DNA from: an uncultured bacterium
GTDB lineage: Bacteria; Bacillota; Clostridia; Oscillospirales; Ruminococcaceae
NCBI GenBank assembly: GCA_905215965.1
Contig: CAJMSD010000006.1
Location: 1-64,000, forward strand
DNA length: 64,000 nt
Direction: 5' to 3'
Shown: piece after piece, positions 8,341 to 16,529 of the stretch
Layout: each line of letters starts with the position of its first letter
Numbering within the stretch: the first letter of the stretch is position 1
Translations under genes and position numbers: made by a program
The notes under the pieces: generated by a model
Databases searched by the model: none
What the model was told of the DNA's origin: nothing
Seen by the model: only the letters and a program-made list of their open reading frames with translations

Positions 8341-8604
8341 TTATCTTTTTTTCTTCTTGTTTTTACTGCGGTTGGCAGCTTTTCGCTCATATTTTGCCTT
8401 TTTAGGGTCTTCCTCTGCTTTGTCCTCAATAAACGCGTGCCACACGCTTATCCCGAGAGTAACGACTACTATCCCGATCCTCCACGCAAGCCTTACAGAC
8501 GGCACAACAGCTATCCACAAGCCCATTACAAGCTCGCCGACTATCCACAGCACCGCCATAAACAAGGTCAGACCAAGAATAAATATAAAATCCTTTTTTT
8601 TCAT
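8341..8604 (-). CDS. Small two-TM membrane protein
   Basis: 87 residues: MKKKD, two hydrophobic helices (about 6-34 and 41-60), then a highly basic tail ending KNKKKKR. Its ATG overlaps the argH stop (TAATG), so translation is coupled. It was not recognised as a named family; the layout (short membrane hairpin, polybasic cytosolic tail) says only that it is an inner-membrane protein of the arg operon. Confidence 0.65.
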   Translation of the reverse strand: MKKKDFIFILGLTLFMAVLWIVGELVMGLWIAVVPSVRLAWRIGIVVVTLGISVWHAFIEDKAEEDPKKAKYERKAANRSKNKKKKR

Positions 8605-9986
8605 TATCGGTTCCTCAGTTCGGATTCAGCCAGACTGATCTGAACGGCAACAGCTTCCGGAGACGGTCCGCCCTCGGACTTTCTCTCTCTCACGCAGGTA
8701 TCAAGGCTTATCGCGTCATAAACATCTTCGTCAAACAATTCCGTCATTGCCCGATAATCTTCAAGGGGAAGCTCTTCAAGAACTGTATTTTTTTGTATGC
8801 ACTCAGCTACAAGAGTTCCTGTTATCTTGTATGCGTCACGGAACGGCATTCCTTTTTTAACAAGATAATCTGCACAGTCGGTAGCGTTTATAAAGCCCTT
8901 GGCAGCGGCGTTTCTCATGTTGTCTTTAAGCACGCGCATTGTTGCAAGCATTGGAGTAAAAGTTTTGACGCAGAGCTTAACGTTGTCAACAGCGTCAAAA
9001 ATAGCTTCCTTGTCCTCCTGCATATCCTTGTTATATGCCAGAGGAAGTCCTTTAAGCATTGACAGCAGTGTAACAAGATCTCCGTTCACACGTCCCGTCT
9101 TTCCTCTGATAAGCTCGGTAACATCGGGATTCTTCTTCTGCGGCATGATCGAAGAGCCTGTAGCGAAAGCGTCGTCAAGCTCGACAAATTTGAACTCCCA
9201 CGAACACCACATTATTATTTCCTCAGAAAAACGGGAAAGATGAGTCATTATAAGCGAAAGAGCGCAGTTAAGCTCCACGCAGAAATCACGGTCAGAAACT
9301 CCGTCAAGGCTGTTTGGCATGGGAGCTGTAAATCCGAGCAGCTCCGCAGTCTGCTTGCGGTTTGTCTTATATGTCGTACCTGCAAGAGCTCCGCTTCCGA
9401 GAGGACAATAATTCATTCTTCCTGCGGTATCCTTGAGCCTGTCCATATCGCGAAGAAGCATCCACACATAAGCCATAAGATGATGCGCAAAGGTTATCGG
9501 CTGAGCACGCTGCAAATGAGTGTATCCCGGCATTATCGTTTCAGTATGCTCCTTGGCAATATTGAGGATAGTAACGGCAAGCTCCTTTATGAGCGAGTAG
9601 ATCTCGTCTATCTCATCGCGCAGATAAAGACGTATATCAACGGCTACCTGATCATTTCTCGAACGCGACGTATGAAGTCTCTTTCCCACATCTCCGAGAC
9701 GCTTTGTAAGCTCGGCTTCAACAAACATATGTATATCCTCAGCGGACGGATCAAGCTCCAGCTTGCCGGAATCAATATCCGCAAGAATTTCTTTAAGACC
9801 ACCGATTATCTCAAGGCTGTCCTCCTTTGAGATTATTCCGCAGTCGCCAAGCATCGTCGCATGAGCTATACTGCCCTGTATATCGTGACGGTACATCCGT
9901 CCGTCAAAGGCGATAGAAGAGTTAAAAGCATTAACGGTATCGTCAACCTGCTTTGAAAATCTTCCCGCCCACATCATATCTGCCAT
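8604..9986 (-). CDS. argH: Argininosuccinate lyase
   Basis: 460 residues; splits argininosuccinate into arginine and fumarate. Motifs of the fumarase/aspartase superfamily are TSRSRNDQ (106-113), GYTHLQRAQP (154-163, catalytic His/Thr) and the mobile-loop signature GSSIMPQKKNPD (277-288) with the catalytic Ser. RBS GGAG lies before ATG at 9986. A 1-base overlap couples it to the small membrane protein that follows. Confidence 0.97.
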   Translation of the reverse strand: MADMMWAGRFSKQVDDTVNAFNSSIAFDGRMYRHDIQGSIAHATMLGDCGIISKEDSLEIIGGLKEILADIDSGKLELDPSAEDIHMFVEAELTKRLGDVGKRLHTSRSRNDQVAVDIRLYLRDEIDEIYSLIKELAVTILNIAKEHTETIMPGYTHLQRAQPITFAHHLMAYVWMLLRDMDRLKDTAGRMNYCPLGSGALAGTTYKTNRKQTAELLGFTAPMPNSLDGVSDRDFCVELNCALSLIMTHLSRFSEEIIMWCSWEFKFVELDDAFATGSSIMPQKKNPDVTELIRGKTGRVNGDLVTLLSMLKGLPLAYNKDMQEDKEAIFDAVDNVKLCVKTFTPMLATMRVLKDNMRNAAAKGFINATDCADYLVKKGMPFRDAYKITGTLVAECIQKNTVLEELPLEDYRAMTELFDEDVYDAISLDTCVRERKSEGGPSPEAVAVQISLAESELRNR

Positions 9987-10013
9987 AATTTTTCTCCTAT
10001 CGTTTTAGTGTTA

Positions 10014-10386
10014 TTAAAATAAATCAGAATTTCAAGCTGCAGCCAGCTTGACCGCATATCACGTTCCCACTCGCAAGCTCGTTACTTTCTGCGGAATGCA
10101 AGTCTGCTTTCGCTCGCCGGAATTTACTGCTATAAATCAGAATTTAAAACTATTTATCTTTTTTACTTTTATCGTCATTTTTATTCAAATGAGTAGTTGA
10201 TAAACATAAGAATGCAGAACCTAAGCATAGACCTATAACCCAATTATCGTCTTTATTTATTATATCTAATATACCACTTATATAGAAGCATACCGAAGCA
10301 ATTAGATAACATATAAAGCTTATTTTCTCGCTTTTATCTTTTTTCATTTTCTCACCTTAATCTCCGCAAATTCTGATTTATTTTAA
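10014..10386. repeat. 373-bp segment bounded by 19-bp perfect inverted repeats
   Basis: TTAAAATAAATCAGAATTT at 10014-10032 is repeated in exact inverted orientation at 10368-10386. The inner 14 bases also recur directly at 10132-10145. The segment encloses one small membrane-protein gene and lies between argH and argG. No flanking target duplication is obvious. It may be a small mobile cassette or a pair of regulatory repeats. Confidence 0.6.
10150..10347 (-). CDS. Small membrane protein inside the inverted-repeat segment
   Basis: 65 residues with charged ends (MKKDKSEK… and …KNDDKSKKDK) and two hydrophobic helices (about 9-28 and 36-52). The base composition is much more AT-rich than the flanking arg genes, and it sits inside a 19-bp inverted repeat, both hints of recent arrival. 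No family was recognised. The RBS is weak (GGTGAG about 4 bases before the ATG). Confidence 0.5.
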   Translation of the reverse strand: MKKDKSEKISFICYLIASVCFYISGILDIINKDDNWVIGLCLGSAFLCLSTTHLNKNDDKSKKDK

Positions 10387-10407
10387 CAAGCACATTTAAA
10401 TTATAAC

Positions 10408-10440
10408 AGGCAGGAGAATTTCGCCTCCCCTGCCTGCGGT
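10408..10440 (-). terminator. Hairpin downstream of argG
   Basis: CAGGCAGG … CCTGCCTG inverted repeat with an additional inner GAG/CTC pairing, in the 140-bp gap after argG. The T-tract is poor, so it may act as a pause, attenuator or processing site rather than a full terminator. Confidence 0.4.
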
Positions 10441-10529
10441 TTATTTCTGAATTTGTACTACATAACTGCCGGGCAAAAATTTGCCCATAAATAAGACTTC
10501 CGGCAAATTGCGCTCCGGTCGCTCACCGG

Positions 10530-11759
10530 TTACTTATTGTTACGCTTCTGATCAAGCTTAGCCTTGACCTTGATCGGGAGACCGAAGAGGTTGATAAATC
10601 CTGCGGAATCCTTCTGGTCGTAAACGTCGTCCTCATCGAAGGTAGCAACTTCCTCATCATAGAGAGTATAAGGAGAAGTTACGCCTGCATTGATGATATT
10701 GCCCTTATAGAGCTTGAGCTTAACATCGCCTGTAACAGTTTTCTGAGTTTCGGTAACAAATGCGCTCATAGCTTCGCGAAGAGGAGTATACCACTGACCG
10801 TTATAAACGATATCGGCAAACTTGATTCCGAGATACTGCTTTACTCTTGCTGTTTCCTTATCGAGACAAATCGTTTCGAGAACTTCATGAGCATGATAAA
10901 GGATAGCTCCGCCGGGAGTTTCATAAACGCCTCTTGACTTCATACCAACGAGACGGTTCTCAACGAGATCCGCAAGACCTATACCGTTCTCGCCGCCGAG
11001 CTTATTAAGAGCGGAAACCATTTCAACGCCGTTAAGCTCCTTACCGTCGAGCTTTGTAGGAATACCCTTTTCAAAGTGGATAGTGATATATGTCGGCTTG
11101 TCGGGAGCGTCGATAGGAGAAACGCCCATTTCAAGGAAGCCGGGCTTCTCGTACTGCGGCTCGTTTGCAGGGTCTTCAAGATCGAGACCCTCGTGTGAAA
11201 GGTGCCAGATATTCTTATCCTTAGAATAATTTGTTTCTCTGTTTATTTTAAGAGGAATGTTATGAGCCTCGGCATAATCGATCTCCTGATCTCTTGATTT
11301 AAGATCCCAAATTCTCCAAGGAGCAATAATCTCCATGTCGGGAGCGAAAGCCTTGATAGCAAGCTCAAAACGAACCTGATCGTTGCCCTTGCCGGTACAG
11401 CCGTGACAAATAGCGTCTGCGCCCTCTTTAATAGCTATCTCAGCGATCCTCTTAGCGATGATAGGACGAGCGAAAGACGTGCCGAGCATATATCTGTTTT
11501 CATAGATAGCTCCTGCCTGAACGGTCGGGTAAACGTACTCCTGAATGAACTCTTCTTTAAGATCCTCGATATAGAGCTTTGACGCGCCTGTTTTAATAGC
11601 CTTTTCCTCAAGACCCTCAAGCTCGGAAGCCTGTCCGACGTCGCCTGAAACAGCGATAACCTCGCAGTTATTATAATTTTCCTTGAGCCACGGAATGATA
11701 ATAGAAGTATCGAGACCGCCTGAATAAGCAAGTACAACCTTTTTAATTTCCTTAGCCAT
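10530..11759 (-). CDS. argG: Argininosuccinate synthase
   Basis: 409 residues; ATP-dependent joining of citrulline and aspartate. The N-type ATP pyrophosphatase loop AYSGGLDTS is at 11-19. Further signatures are GCTGKGNDQVRFE, the citrulline/aspartate region EGLDLEDPANEP and the C-terminal SPYTLYDEEVATFDEDDVY. ATG at 11759 is preceded by AGGAGG. It is the first gene of the cluster; upstream lie a TTGACA/TATAAT promoter and ARG boxes, so repression by an ArgR/AhrC protein with arginine is expected. Confidence 0.97.
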   Translation of the reverse strand: MAKEIKKVVLAYSGGLDTSIIIPWLKENYNNCEVIAVSGDVGQASELEGLEEKAIKTGASKLYIEDLKEEFIQEYVYPTVQAGAIYENRYMLGTSFARPIIAKRIAEIAIKEGADAICHGCTGKGNDQVRFELAIKAFAPDMEIIAPWRIWDLKSRDQEIDYAEAHNIPLKINRETNYSKDKNIWHLSHEGLDLEDPANEPQYEKPGFLEMGVSPIDAPDKPTYITIHFEKGIPTKLDGKELNGVEMVSALNKLGGENGIGLADLVENRLVGMKSRGVYETPGGAILYHAHEVLETICLDKETARVKQYLGIKFADIVYNGQWYTPLREAMSAFVTETQKTVTGDVKLKLYKGNIINAGVTSPYTLYDEEVATFDEDDVYDQKDSAGFINLFGLPIKVKAKLDQKRNNK

Positions 11760-11813
11760 AATAAACCTCCTGAATATAACGTCAAAGCCGACGTAAATTT
11801 ACATGATACCAAT

Positions 11814-11841
11814 ATTATACACCTATCCGCCGCAATGTCAA
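11814..11841 (-). promoter_or_regulatory. argG promoter
   Basis: Minus strand TTGACA at 11841-11836, 16-bp spacer, TATAAT at 11819-11814. An ARG box lies immediately upstream of the -35 (11849-11862). Confidence 0.75.
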
Positions 11842-11848
11842 GAGGGTT

Positions 11849-11902
11849 TGAATAAATATTCATAATTTTCTCAAATATTCACAAGTTTTCGAATATTATT
11901 CA
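11849..11902. promoter_or_regulatory. ARG-box cluster (ArgR/AhrC operator)
   Basis: A perfect ARG-box palindrome TGAATAAATATTCA lies at 11849-11862. Two weaker boxes end in ATTCA at 11877-11881 and 11898-11902, giving half-sites about 20 bp apart as ArgR hexamers prefer. Position just upstream of the argG -35 supports arginine-dependent control. The regulator gene itself is not in the window. Confidence 0.7.
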
Positions 11903-12105
11903 TAATTAATCGGTTATGTGCAGACCCGACCGCCTTATAAGTTATAATTCACAAAATCAAAAAAGTCTGAACTCCCATTTACGATAAAAGCAATGATTTC
12001 CGAAGATCGGTACGGTTCTTAATGCCCATTTTATCAATCTGATGTGTTAAACTGATTTGCGTTTTGTATGTTTTTCCGATTTTTAAGCAAATTCACAAAT
12101 TTTGC

Positions 12106-12133
12106 TTGATATTTTTGTCATTTCTGCTATAAT
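12106..12133 (+). promoter_or_regulatory. Promoter of the LDH/MDH-like gene
   Basis: TTGATA at 12106-12111, 16-bp spacer, TATAAT at 12128-12133. A possible hairpin (GGCAG … CTGCC, 12141-12187) and a dispersed repeat (12223-12288) lie in the roughly 180-base leader. The 11903-12105 stretch upstream holds no recognisable gene. Confidence 0.55.
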
Positions 12134-12222
12134 TATTGTAGGCAGGTTTTACGTAAACTTAATTTTTTACGGTTTAAACGTCTGCCTGTTCAAAATCAGA
12201 CAGTTTATCATATAATAATATT

Positions 12223-12288
12223 AGGTAACGCCACAAAGCTTGTGCGGGAATCGCGAAGCCGTCAGGCGTGCTTTGTGCGGCGCTGCCT
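12223..12288. repeat. Dispersed palindromic repeat, copy 1 (short form)
   Basis: 66-bp palindromic unit: AGGTAACGCC-ACAAAGC at the left and GCTTTGTGCGGCGCTGCCT at the right. The interior has GCCGTCAGGCG, which matches the interior of the longer copy at 20951-21126 in inverted orientation. It lies in the leader between promoter and RBS of the LDH/MDH-like gene, so its hairpin would be transcribed. Confidence 0.6.
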
Positions 12289-12312
12289 ATAAATTACGGA
12301 GGTATACACGTA

Positions 12313-13278
12313 ATGAGAACAGAAGTAAATAACGGCAATAAGATAACCATTCTCGGCGCAGGAAACGTAGGCGCAACTGTAGCTTACACACTGGCAGTAG
12401 CCGGAACCTGTTCCGATATCGTTCTCATAGACATAAATGAGGATAAGGCTGAAGGCGAAGCTATGGATATTCATCAGGGACTTGCATTTTGCCACGATGT
12501 TGATATAATGTGCGGCGATTATGAGGACGCTGCAAATTCTGACGTCATCGTCGTAACGCTCGGACTTGCAAGAAAACCCGGTCAGACAAGACTCGATCTC
12601 GCTCAGGCTAACGTAAATATCATTAAGGAAGTAATGCCGCAGATCGCTGAAATTGCTCCCGACGCTGTTTATGTAGTTGTAAGCAATCCTGTCGATATCC
12701 TTACCTACGCTATCCTGAAATGCACCGACCTTAAGCCAAGTCAGGTAATAGGTTCGGGCACTATACTCGATACCTCGCGTCTCCGTTCGCGTCTTGCCGA
12801 TCATGTTCATCTCAGTCCGCAGAGCGTTCACGCTTACGTTTTCGGCGAGCACGGTGATACTTCCATGATACCGTGGTCTCTTACAAATATCGCAGGAATG
12901 GAAATGACGGAGTATTGCTGCAATATCTGCTCAAATCACAATGCCTGCGGCAAAGCCGATATCGAAGAAATTGAAAGAGACGTGCGCACGGCAGGTGCGG
13001 AGGTAATCAAGCGCAAGGGCGCGACCTTCTATGCTATCGCTCTTTCAGTCAACAAAATCTGCGACGTAATTCTTCGCGATGCGCATAACATTCTTACTGT
13101 TTCTGCTCTTGTAACCGGAAGATACGGCATTGACGACGTTTGTCTCAGTCTTCCCTGCGTTGTGGGAGGTTCGGGCATTGAACGCGAGCTTAATCCGCCT
13201 CTTACCGCAAACGAGATCGAACAGCTCCATGCAAGCGCAAACGCTCTTAAAGAAGTTCTTTCGGGTCTTAAATTCTGA
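12313..13278 (+). CDS. L-lactate/malate dehydrogenase family enzyme with Arg at the specificity position
   Basis: 321 residues. Rossmann NAD loop GAGNVGATVA (15-24) and Asp40 for the adenosine ribose. The substrate loop LGLARKPGQTRLDL has Arg87, then Arg93 and Asp95; the catalytic His lies in GEHGDTSM. The overall sequence is of the LDH clade (TRLDL, KGATFYAIA). However, the residue equivalent to position 102 of Bacillus LDH, normally Gln before KPG in LDH, is Arg as in malate dehydrogenase. The activity is therefore uncertain. The start at 12313 follows GGAGG; an upstream ATG (12268) lies in the dispersed repeat and lacks an RBS. Confidence 0.85.
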   Translation: MRTEVNNGNKITILGAGNVGATVAYTLAVAGTCSDIVLIDINEDKAEGEAMDIHQGLAFCHDVDIMCGDYEDAANSDVIVVTLGLARKPGQTRLDLAQANVNIIKEVMPQIAEIAPDAVYVVVSNPVDILTYAILKCTDLKPSQVIGSGTILDTSRLRSRLADHVHLSPQSVHAYVFGEHGDTSMIPWSLTNIAGMEMTEYCCNICSNHNACGKADIEEIERDVRTAGAEVIKRKGATFYAIALSVNKICDVILRDAHNILTVSALVTGRYGIDDVCLSLPCVVGGSGIERELNPPLTANEIEQLHASANALKEVLSGLKF

Positions 13279-13303
13279 CAAAATCATCATTTTCGACATA
13301 ATT

Positions 13304-13332
13304 AAGGAGACATTTTACAATGTCTCCTTTTC
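13304..13332 (+). terminator. Terminator after the LDH/MDH-like gene
   Basis: AAGGAGACATT / AATGTCTCCTT perfect 11-bp stem with a 4-base loop, followed by TTCC. The tail is moderate. It lies between the dehydrogenase stop and the hydF RBS. Confidence 0.6.
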
Positions 13333-13357
13333 CATATCGATCTAAGGAGGTTTATTC

Positions 13358-14560
13358 ATGGGACTTAATTCAACACCGTCGGCAGAAAGAGTTCATATAG
13401 GCTTTTTCGGGAAACGCAACGCAGGTAAATCAAGCGTTGTAAATGCCGTGACCAATCAGGAGCTTTCGGTCGTTTCCGACGTTAAGGGCACGACCACTGA
13501 TCCGGTGTACAAAGCAATGGAGCTTCTTCCGCTCGGTCCTGTCGAGATCATTGATACTCCCGGCTTTGACGACGAGGGAGAGCTCGGCAGTCTGCGTGTT
13601 AAAAAGACAAAACAGATCCTGAACAAAACCGATATCGCGGTTCTCGTAATTGACGGCTCTGTCGGACTTACCGCCGCGGAAAGCGAGCTTATCGGGCTTT
13701 TTGTGAAAAAATCAATTCCTTATCTTATCGTGTACAATAAATCGGATATTGCTCCGAAAACAAACTGCGCGGAAAACGAGATCTCAGTATGCGCTCTTAC
13801 GGGCAGCAATATTTCAGAGCTTAAAGAAAAAATCGCTTCCCTCGTAAAAAGCGACAGCGAAAGCCGGCGTATAATCGGGGATATAATCAAGCCGGAAGAT
13901 ATTATAGTCCTTGTAACTCCTATCGACGAAGCTGCTCCTAAAGGACGCATCATTCTGCCGCAGCAGCAGACTTTGCGGGATATTCTCGACGCGGACGCTC
14001 TGGCAGTTGTAACAAAGGAATTTCAGCTTGAAGCGGCTCTTAAAAAGCTTGCGGTCAAGCCTGCGCTGGTAATAACTGACAGTCAGGCTTTTGCTATGGT
14101 AAGCAAGATCGTGCCGGAGGATATCCCTCTTACTTCCTTTTCCATTCTTATGGCGCGCTATAAAGGCTTTCTTGAAAGCGCGGTCATAGGAGCTGCGGCG
14201 ATCGATGATCTAAAGGACGGCGACAAGGTGCTGATCTCCGAGGGCTGTACTCATCATCGGCAGTGCGGAGACATAGGAAGCGTGAAGCTTCCTGCTCTGC
14301 TCAGGAAAAAAACAGGAGCGGATATCGATATAACTCTTTCCTCGGGACGCGATTTTCCCGAAGATGTTTCGCAATACAAGCTGGTGATACACTGCGGAGG
14401 CTGTATGCTCAACGAAAGAGAAATAAAATACAGAATGAACTCAGCCGAGGAGTGCAATGTTCCGTTTACAAACTACGGAACGGCTCTTGCGCATCTGAAC
14501 GGAATATTGAAAAGAAGTCTTGGAATTTTTCCCGATCTGCTTGAACGGATCAATAAATAA
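13358..14560 (+). CDS. hydF: [FeFe]-hydrogenase maturation GTPase HydF
   Basis: 400 residues, typical length. HydF is the scaffold that carries the 2Fe subcluster precursor to HydA. The N-terminal Era/TrmE-like GTPase has GKRNAGKSS (18-26), IIDTPGFDDEGE and YNKSD. The C-terminal cluster-binding domain has HHRQCGDIG and, about 45 residues later, HCGGCMLN, giving the expected CxH…HCxxC set. RBS TAAGGAGG lies 7 bases before ATG. hydE, hydG and the hydrogenase are not in this window. Its presence implies fermentative H2 metabolism. Confidence 0.95.
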   Translation: MGLNSTPSAERVHIGFFGKRNAGKSSVVNAVTNQELSVVSDVKGTTTDPVYKAMELLPLGPVEIIDTPGFDDEGELGSLRVKKTKQILNKTDIAVLVIDGSVGLTAAESELIGLFVKKSIPYLIVYNKSDIAPKTNCAENEISVCALTGSNISELKEKIASLVKSDSESRRIIGDIIKPEDIIVLVTPIDEAAPKGRIILPQQQTLRDILDADALAVVTKEFQLEAALKKLAVKPALVITDSQAFAMVSKIVPEDIPLTSFSILMARYKGFLESAVIGAAAIDDLKDGDKVLISEGCTHHRQCGDIGSVKLPALLRKKTGADIDITLSSGRDFPEDVSQYKLVIHCGGCMLNEREIKYRMNSAEECNVPFTNYGTALAHLNGILKRSLGIFPDLLERINK

Positions 14561-14565
14561 AAATA

Positions 14566-14591
14566 AAAGGAATACCTCAGAGTATTCCTTT
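14566..14591 (+). terminator. Terminator after hydF
   Basis: AAAGGAATAC … GTATTCCTTT 10-bp stem with a 6-base loop just after the hydF stop. Confidence 0.65.
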
Positions 14592-14602
14592 ACGCAAACA
14601 AG

Positions 14603-14634
14603 AAAAGCGCCGCACGGTTTTGTGCGGCGCTTTT
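14603..14634 (-). terminator. Terminator of the TM2 gene (bidirectional)
   Basis: AAAAGCGCCGCAC … GTGCGGCGCTTTT perfect 13-bp stem with a 6-base loop. A T-tract follows on both strands. It sits between converging hydF and TM2 genes. Confidence 0.8.
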
Positions 14635-14643
14635 GCTGACTTA

Positions 14644-14841
14644 TCATTCGCCCCAAGGCTGACCGTTTTTATCGGTAAATTTACCGGTACATACCATAAT
14701 AAAATCTACCAACCAGCCAATACCGAATACTCCGCCTGTAATAAGCCAAAGGATTCCTGTGCCTATTTTGCCTGTCATAAATCTGTGAACGCCCAAACCG
14801 CCCAGGAAAAAGGTAATCAAGATCGCTGCTGTTTTACTCAT
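14644..14841 (-). CDS. TM2-domain membrane protein
   Basis: 65 residues from the ATG at 14841 (GGAGG upstream; a longer TTG reading at 14856 would swallow the RBS). Two hydrophobic helices flank the TM2 hallmark GLGVHRFMTGKIGTGILWL, then WLVDFIMVCTGKFTDKNG. TM2 proteins are small inner-membrane proteins of unclear function; here it is a single gene with its own promoter and terminator. Confidence 0.8.
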   Translation of the reverse strand: MSKTAAILITFFLGGLGVHRFMTGKIGTGILWLITGGVFGIGWLVDFIMVCTGKFTDKNGQPWGE

Positions 14842-14874
14842 GATAAAATCCTCCAAAATGTATAATATAATTTT

Positions 14875-14903
14875 ATATTAAAACATTCCAAGGCATTTGT
14901 CAA
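14875..14903 (-). promoter_or_regulatory. Promoter of the TM2 gene
   Basis: Minus strand TTGACA at 14903-14898, 17-bp spacer, TAATAT at 14880-14875. Confidence 0.65.
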
Positions 14904-14978
14904 GAAGATTCTTCCTTACGCGGCAAAATACGGCGATATATACAATTCGTTCATAAATCCTTTGTGAAAAATCACGTA

Positions 14979-15326
14979 TCAGATCTCAAGTCCAAAGCTT
15001 ATAGACAAAGCCGTGTTCACCTTATTCATCGAATTCAGATCAAGTTCTCCCATTTTATCCTTGAGACGCTTTTTGTCAATGGTGCGTATCTGTTCAAGAA
15101 GAACGATGCTGTCCTTCGATAGACCGCACTTGTCTGCCTGCACTTCAATGTGAGTGGGCAGCTTTGATTTGTCGCGCTGACTTGTAATGGCAGCAGCAAT
15201 AACAGTAGGACTATGCTTGTTTCCTACATCGTTCTGGACTATAAGTACAGGTCTGATACCGCCTTGCTCAGAACCCACTACCGGACTCAAATCAGCGTAG
15301 TATATTTCTCCCCTTTTTACTGACAT
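14979..15326 (-). CDS. MazF/NdoA-type mRNA interferase
   Basis: 115 residues of the MazF/PemK family: VKRGEIYYADLSPVVGSEQGG (entry loop), RPVLIVQNDVGN, AAAITSQ and LLEQIRTIDKKRL. These match the NdoA (YdcE) type of Firmicutes, which cuts RNA at short U-containing motifs. No antitoxin gene is adjacent: the 190 bp upstream, between it and divergent spoVAD, hold no ORF. It may be a solitary housekeeping copy with a distant antitoxin. RBS TTAGGAG. Confidence 0.9.
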   Translation of the reverse strand: MSVKRGEIYYADLSPVVGSEQGGIRPVLIVQNDVGNKHSPTVIAAAITSQRDKSKLPTHIEVQADKCGLSKDSIVLLEQIRTIDKKRLKDKMGELDLNSMNKVNTALSISFGLEI

Positions 15327-15515
15327 AATGTATTAGCTCCTAATTTATATAATTCTTGGCAGCTGCTGATTATATTTTCGCCAAAGCAAGCGAAATTATA
15401 CATCGCCTTGATATTATATGAAAATTGAGCGGTATTTGTTTTTGTTCCGAATATTTGATTATTTTGCGGAAAATATAATAAAAAACCAAAAACTTGTTCT
15501 CATAGGAGTTTGATT

Positions 15516-16529
15516 ATGTCAAAAAAAATTGAACGGGGGATATTCTTTACCGAGAATTCTCCGAAAATCGAAGGATATGCCGCTGTTGCCGGCGAAAAAG
15601 AGGGAAAAGGTCCTCTTGGAAAATGCTTTGACAAAGTTATTAAAGACAGCCATTTCGGCAAGGATACTTGGGAAAAGGCAGAAAGCCGTTTTCAGCTTGA
15701 AGCTGTTATCACTGCTATAAATAAGGCTCAGCTTGTAAAAGAAGATATCGACGCTGTGTTTTCGGGAGATCTTATCAATCAATGTATCGGTTCGGCATAC
15801 GGTCTGCGCGAGCTTGAGATACCGTTTCTCGGTCTTTACGGCGCCTGCTCCACAATGGCAGAGGGTTTGCTTCTTTCCACGCTTATAACCGACAGCGGAG
15901 CGGTTGAACGCTCTGCCGCTATAACCTCTTCTCATTTTTCCACAGCGGAAAGACAGTTTCGCTTTCCTCTTTCATATGGCGGACAGCGTACTCCTACATC
16001 ACAATGGACGTGTACCGCTTCCGGAGCTGTTATAATCTCAAGGGAAAAAGGAAAGATCGAGATAGTCGGAGGCTGTATAGGAAAAATAACCGACATGGGA
16101 ATAAGCGACATCAATAACATGGGAGCTGCAATGGCTCCGGCAGCAGCCGAAACGATTCGCCGCTATCTTGAAGCCACTTCGGCAAAACCCGAGGATTTCG
16201 ACGCTATCGTCACCGGAGATCTGGGAATATTGGGAAGCAAGCTCCTTGTGGAATTCCTGCTAAAGCTTGGTATAGATATTTCTGTGGTTCATAAGGACTG
16301 CGGCGCAATGATCTTTGACCCGGAAACACAGGATACTCACTGCGGAGGTTCGGGCTGCGGCTGCAGCGGAAGCGTACTTTGCGGATATTTTCTTCCAAAG
16401 CTTGAAAGCGGAGAAATGAAAAATATCCTCTTTGCCGCAACGGGAGCTCTTATGTCGCCAATGTCGCTTCAGCAGGGAGAAACTATCCCGACAATTTCTC
16501 ATCTCGTTCATTTAAGGAGGATAAATTAA
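15516..16529 (+). CDS. spoVAD: Stage V sporulation protein AD
   Basis: 337 residues with a thiolase-like fold. SpoVAD binds dipicolinic acid and takes part in its import into the forespore. Recognisable stretches: GYAAVAGEKEGKGPLG, FLGLYGACSTMAE (the thiolase-type Cys region), TPTSQWTCTASGA and CGGSGCGCSGSVLCGY. The ATG at 15516 has AGGAG 7 bases upstream. Its stop overlaps the spoVAE start (TAATG). spoVAC, normally next door, is not present upstream. A sigma-G type promoter could not be assigned with confidence. Confidence 0.95.
   Translation: MSKKIERGIFFTENSPKIEGYAAVAGEKEGKGPLGKCFDKVIKDSHFGKDTWEKAESRFQLEAVITAINKAQLVKEDIDAVFSGDLINQCIGSAYGLRELEIPFLGLYGACSTMAEGLLLSTLITDSGAVERSAAITSSHFSTAERQFRFPLSYGGQRTPTSQWTCTASGAVIISREKGKIEIVGGCIGKITDMGISDINNMGAAMAPAAAETIRRYLEATSAKPEDFDAIVTGDLGILGSKLLVEFLLKLGIDISVVHKDCGAMIFDPETQDTHCGGSGCGCSGSVLCGYFLPKLESGEMKNILFAATGALMSPMSLQQGETIPTISHLVHLRRIN

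Noticed and set aside
10150..10347. Arginine leader peptide or attenuator
   Set aside because: The ORF has no Arg run and two TM helices; it is a membrane protein, not a leader peptide.
11903..12312. Riboswitch in the long leader of the LDH/MDH-like gene
   Set aside because: The structure seen is explained by the dispersed palindromic repeat; no known aptamer motif was recognised.
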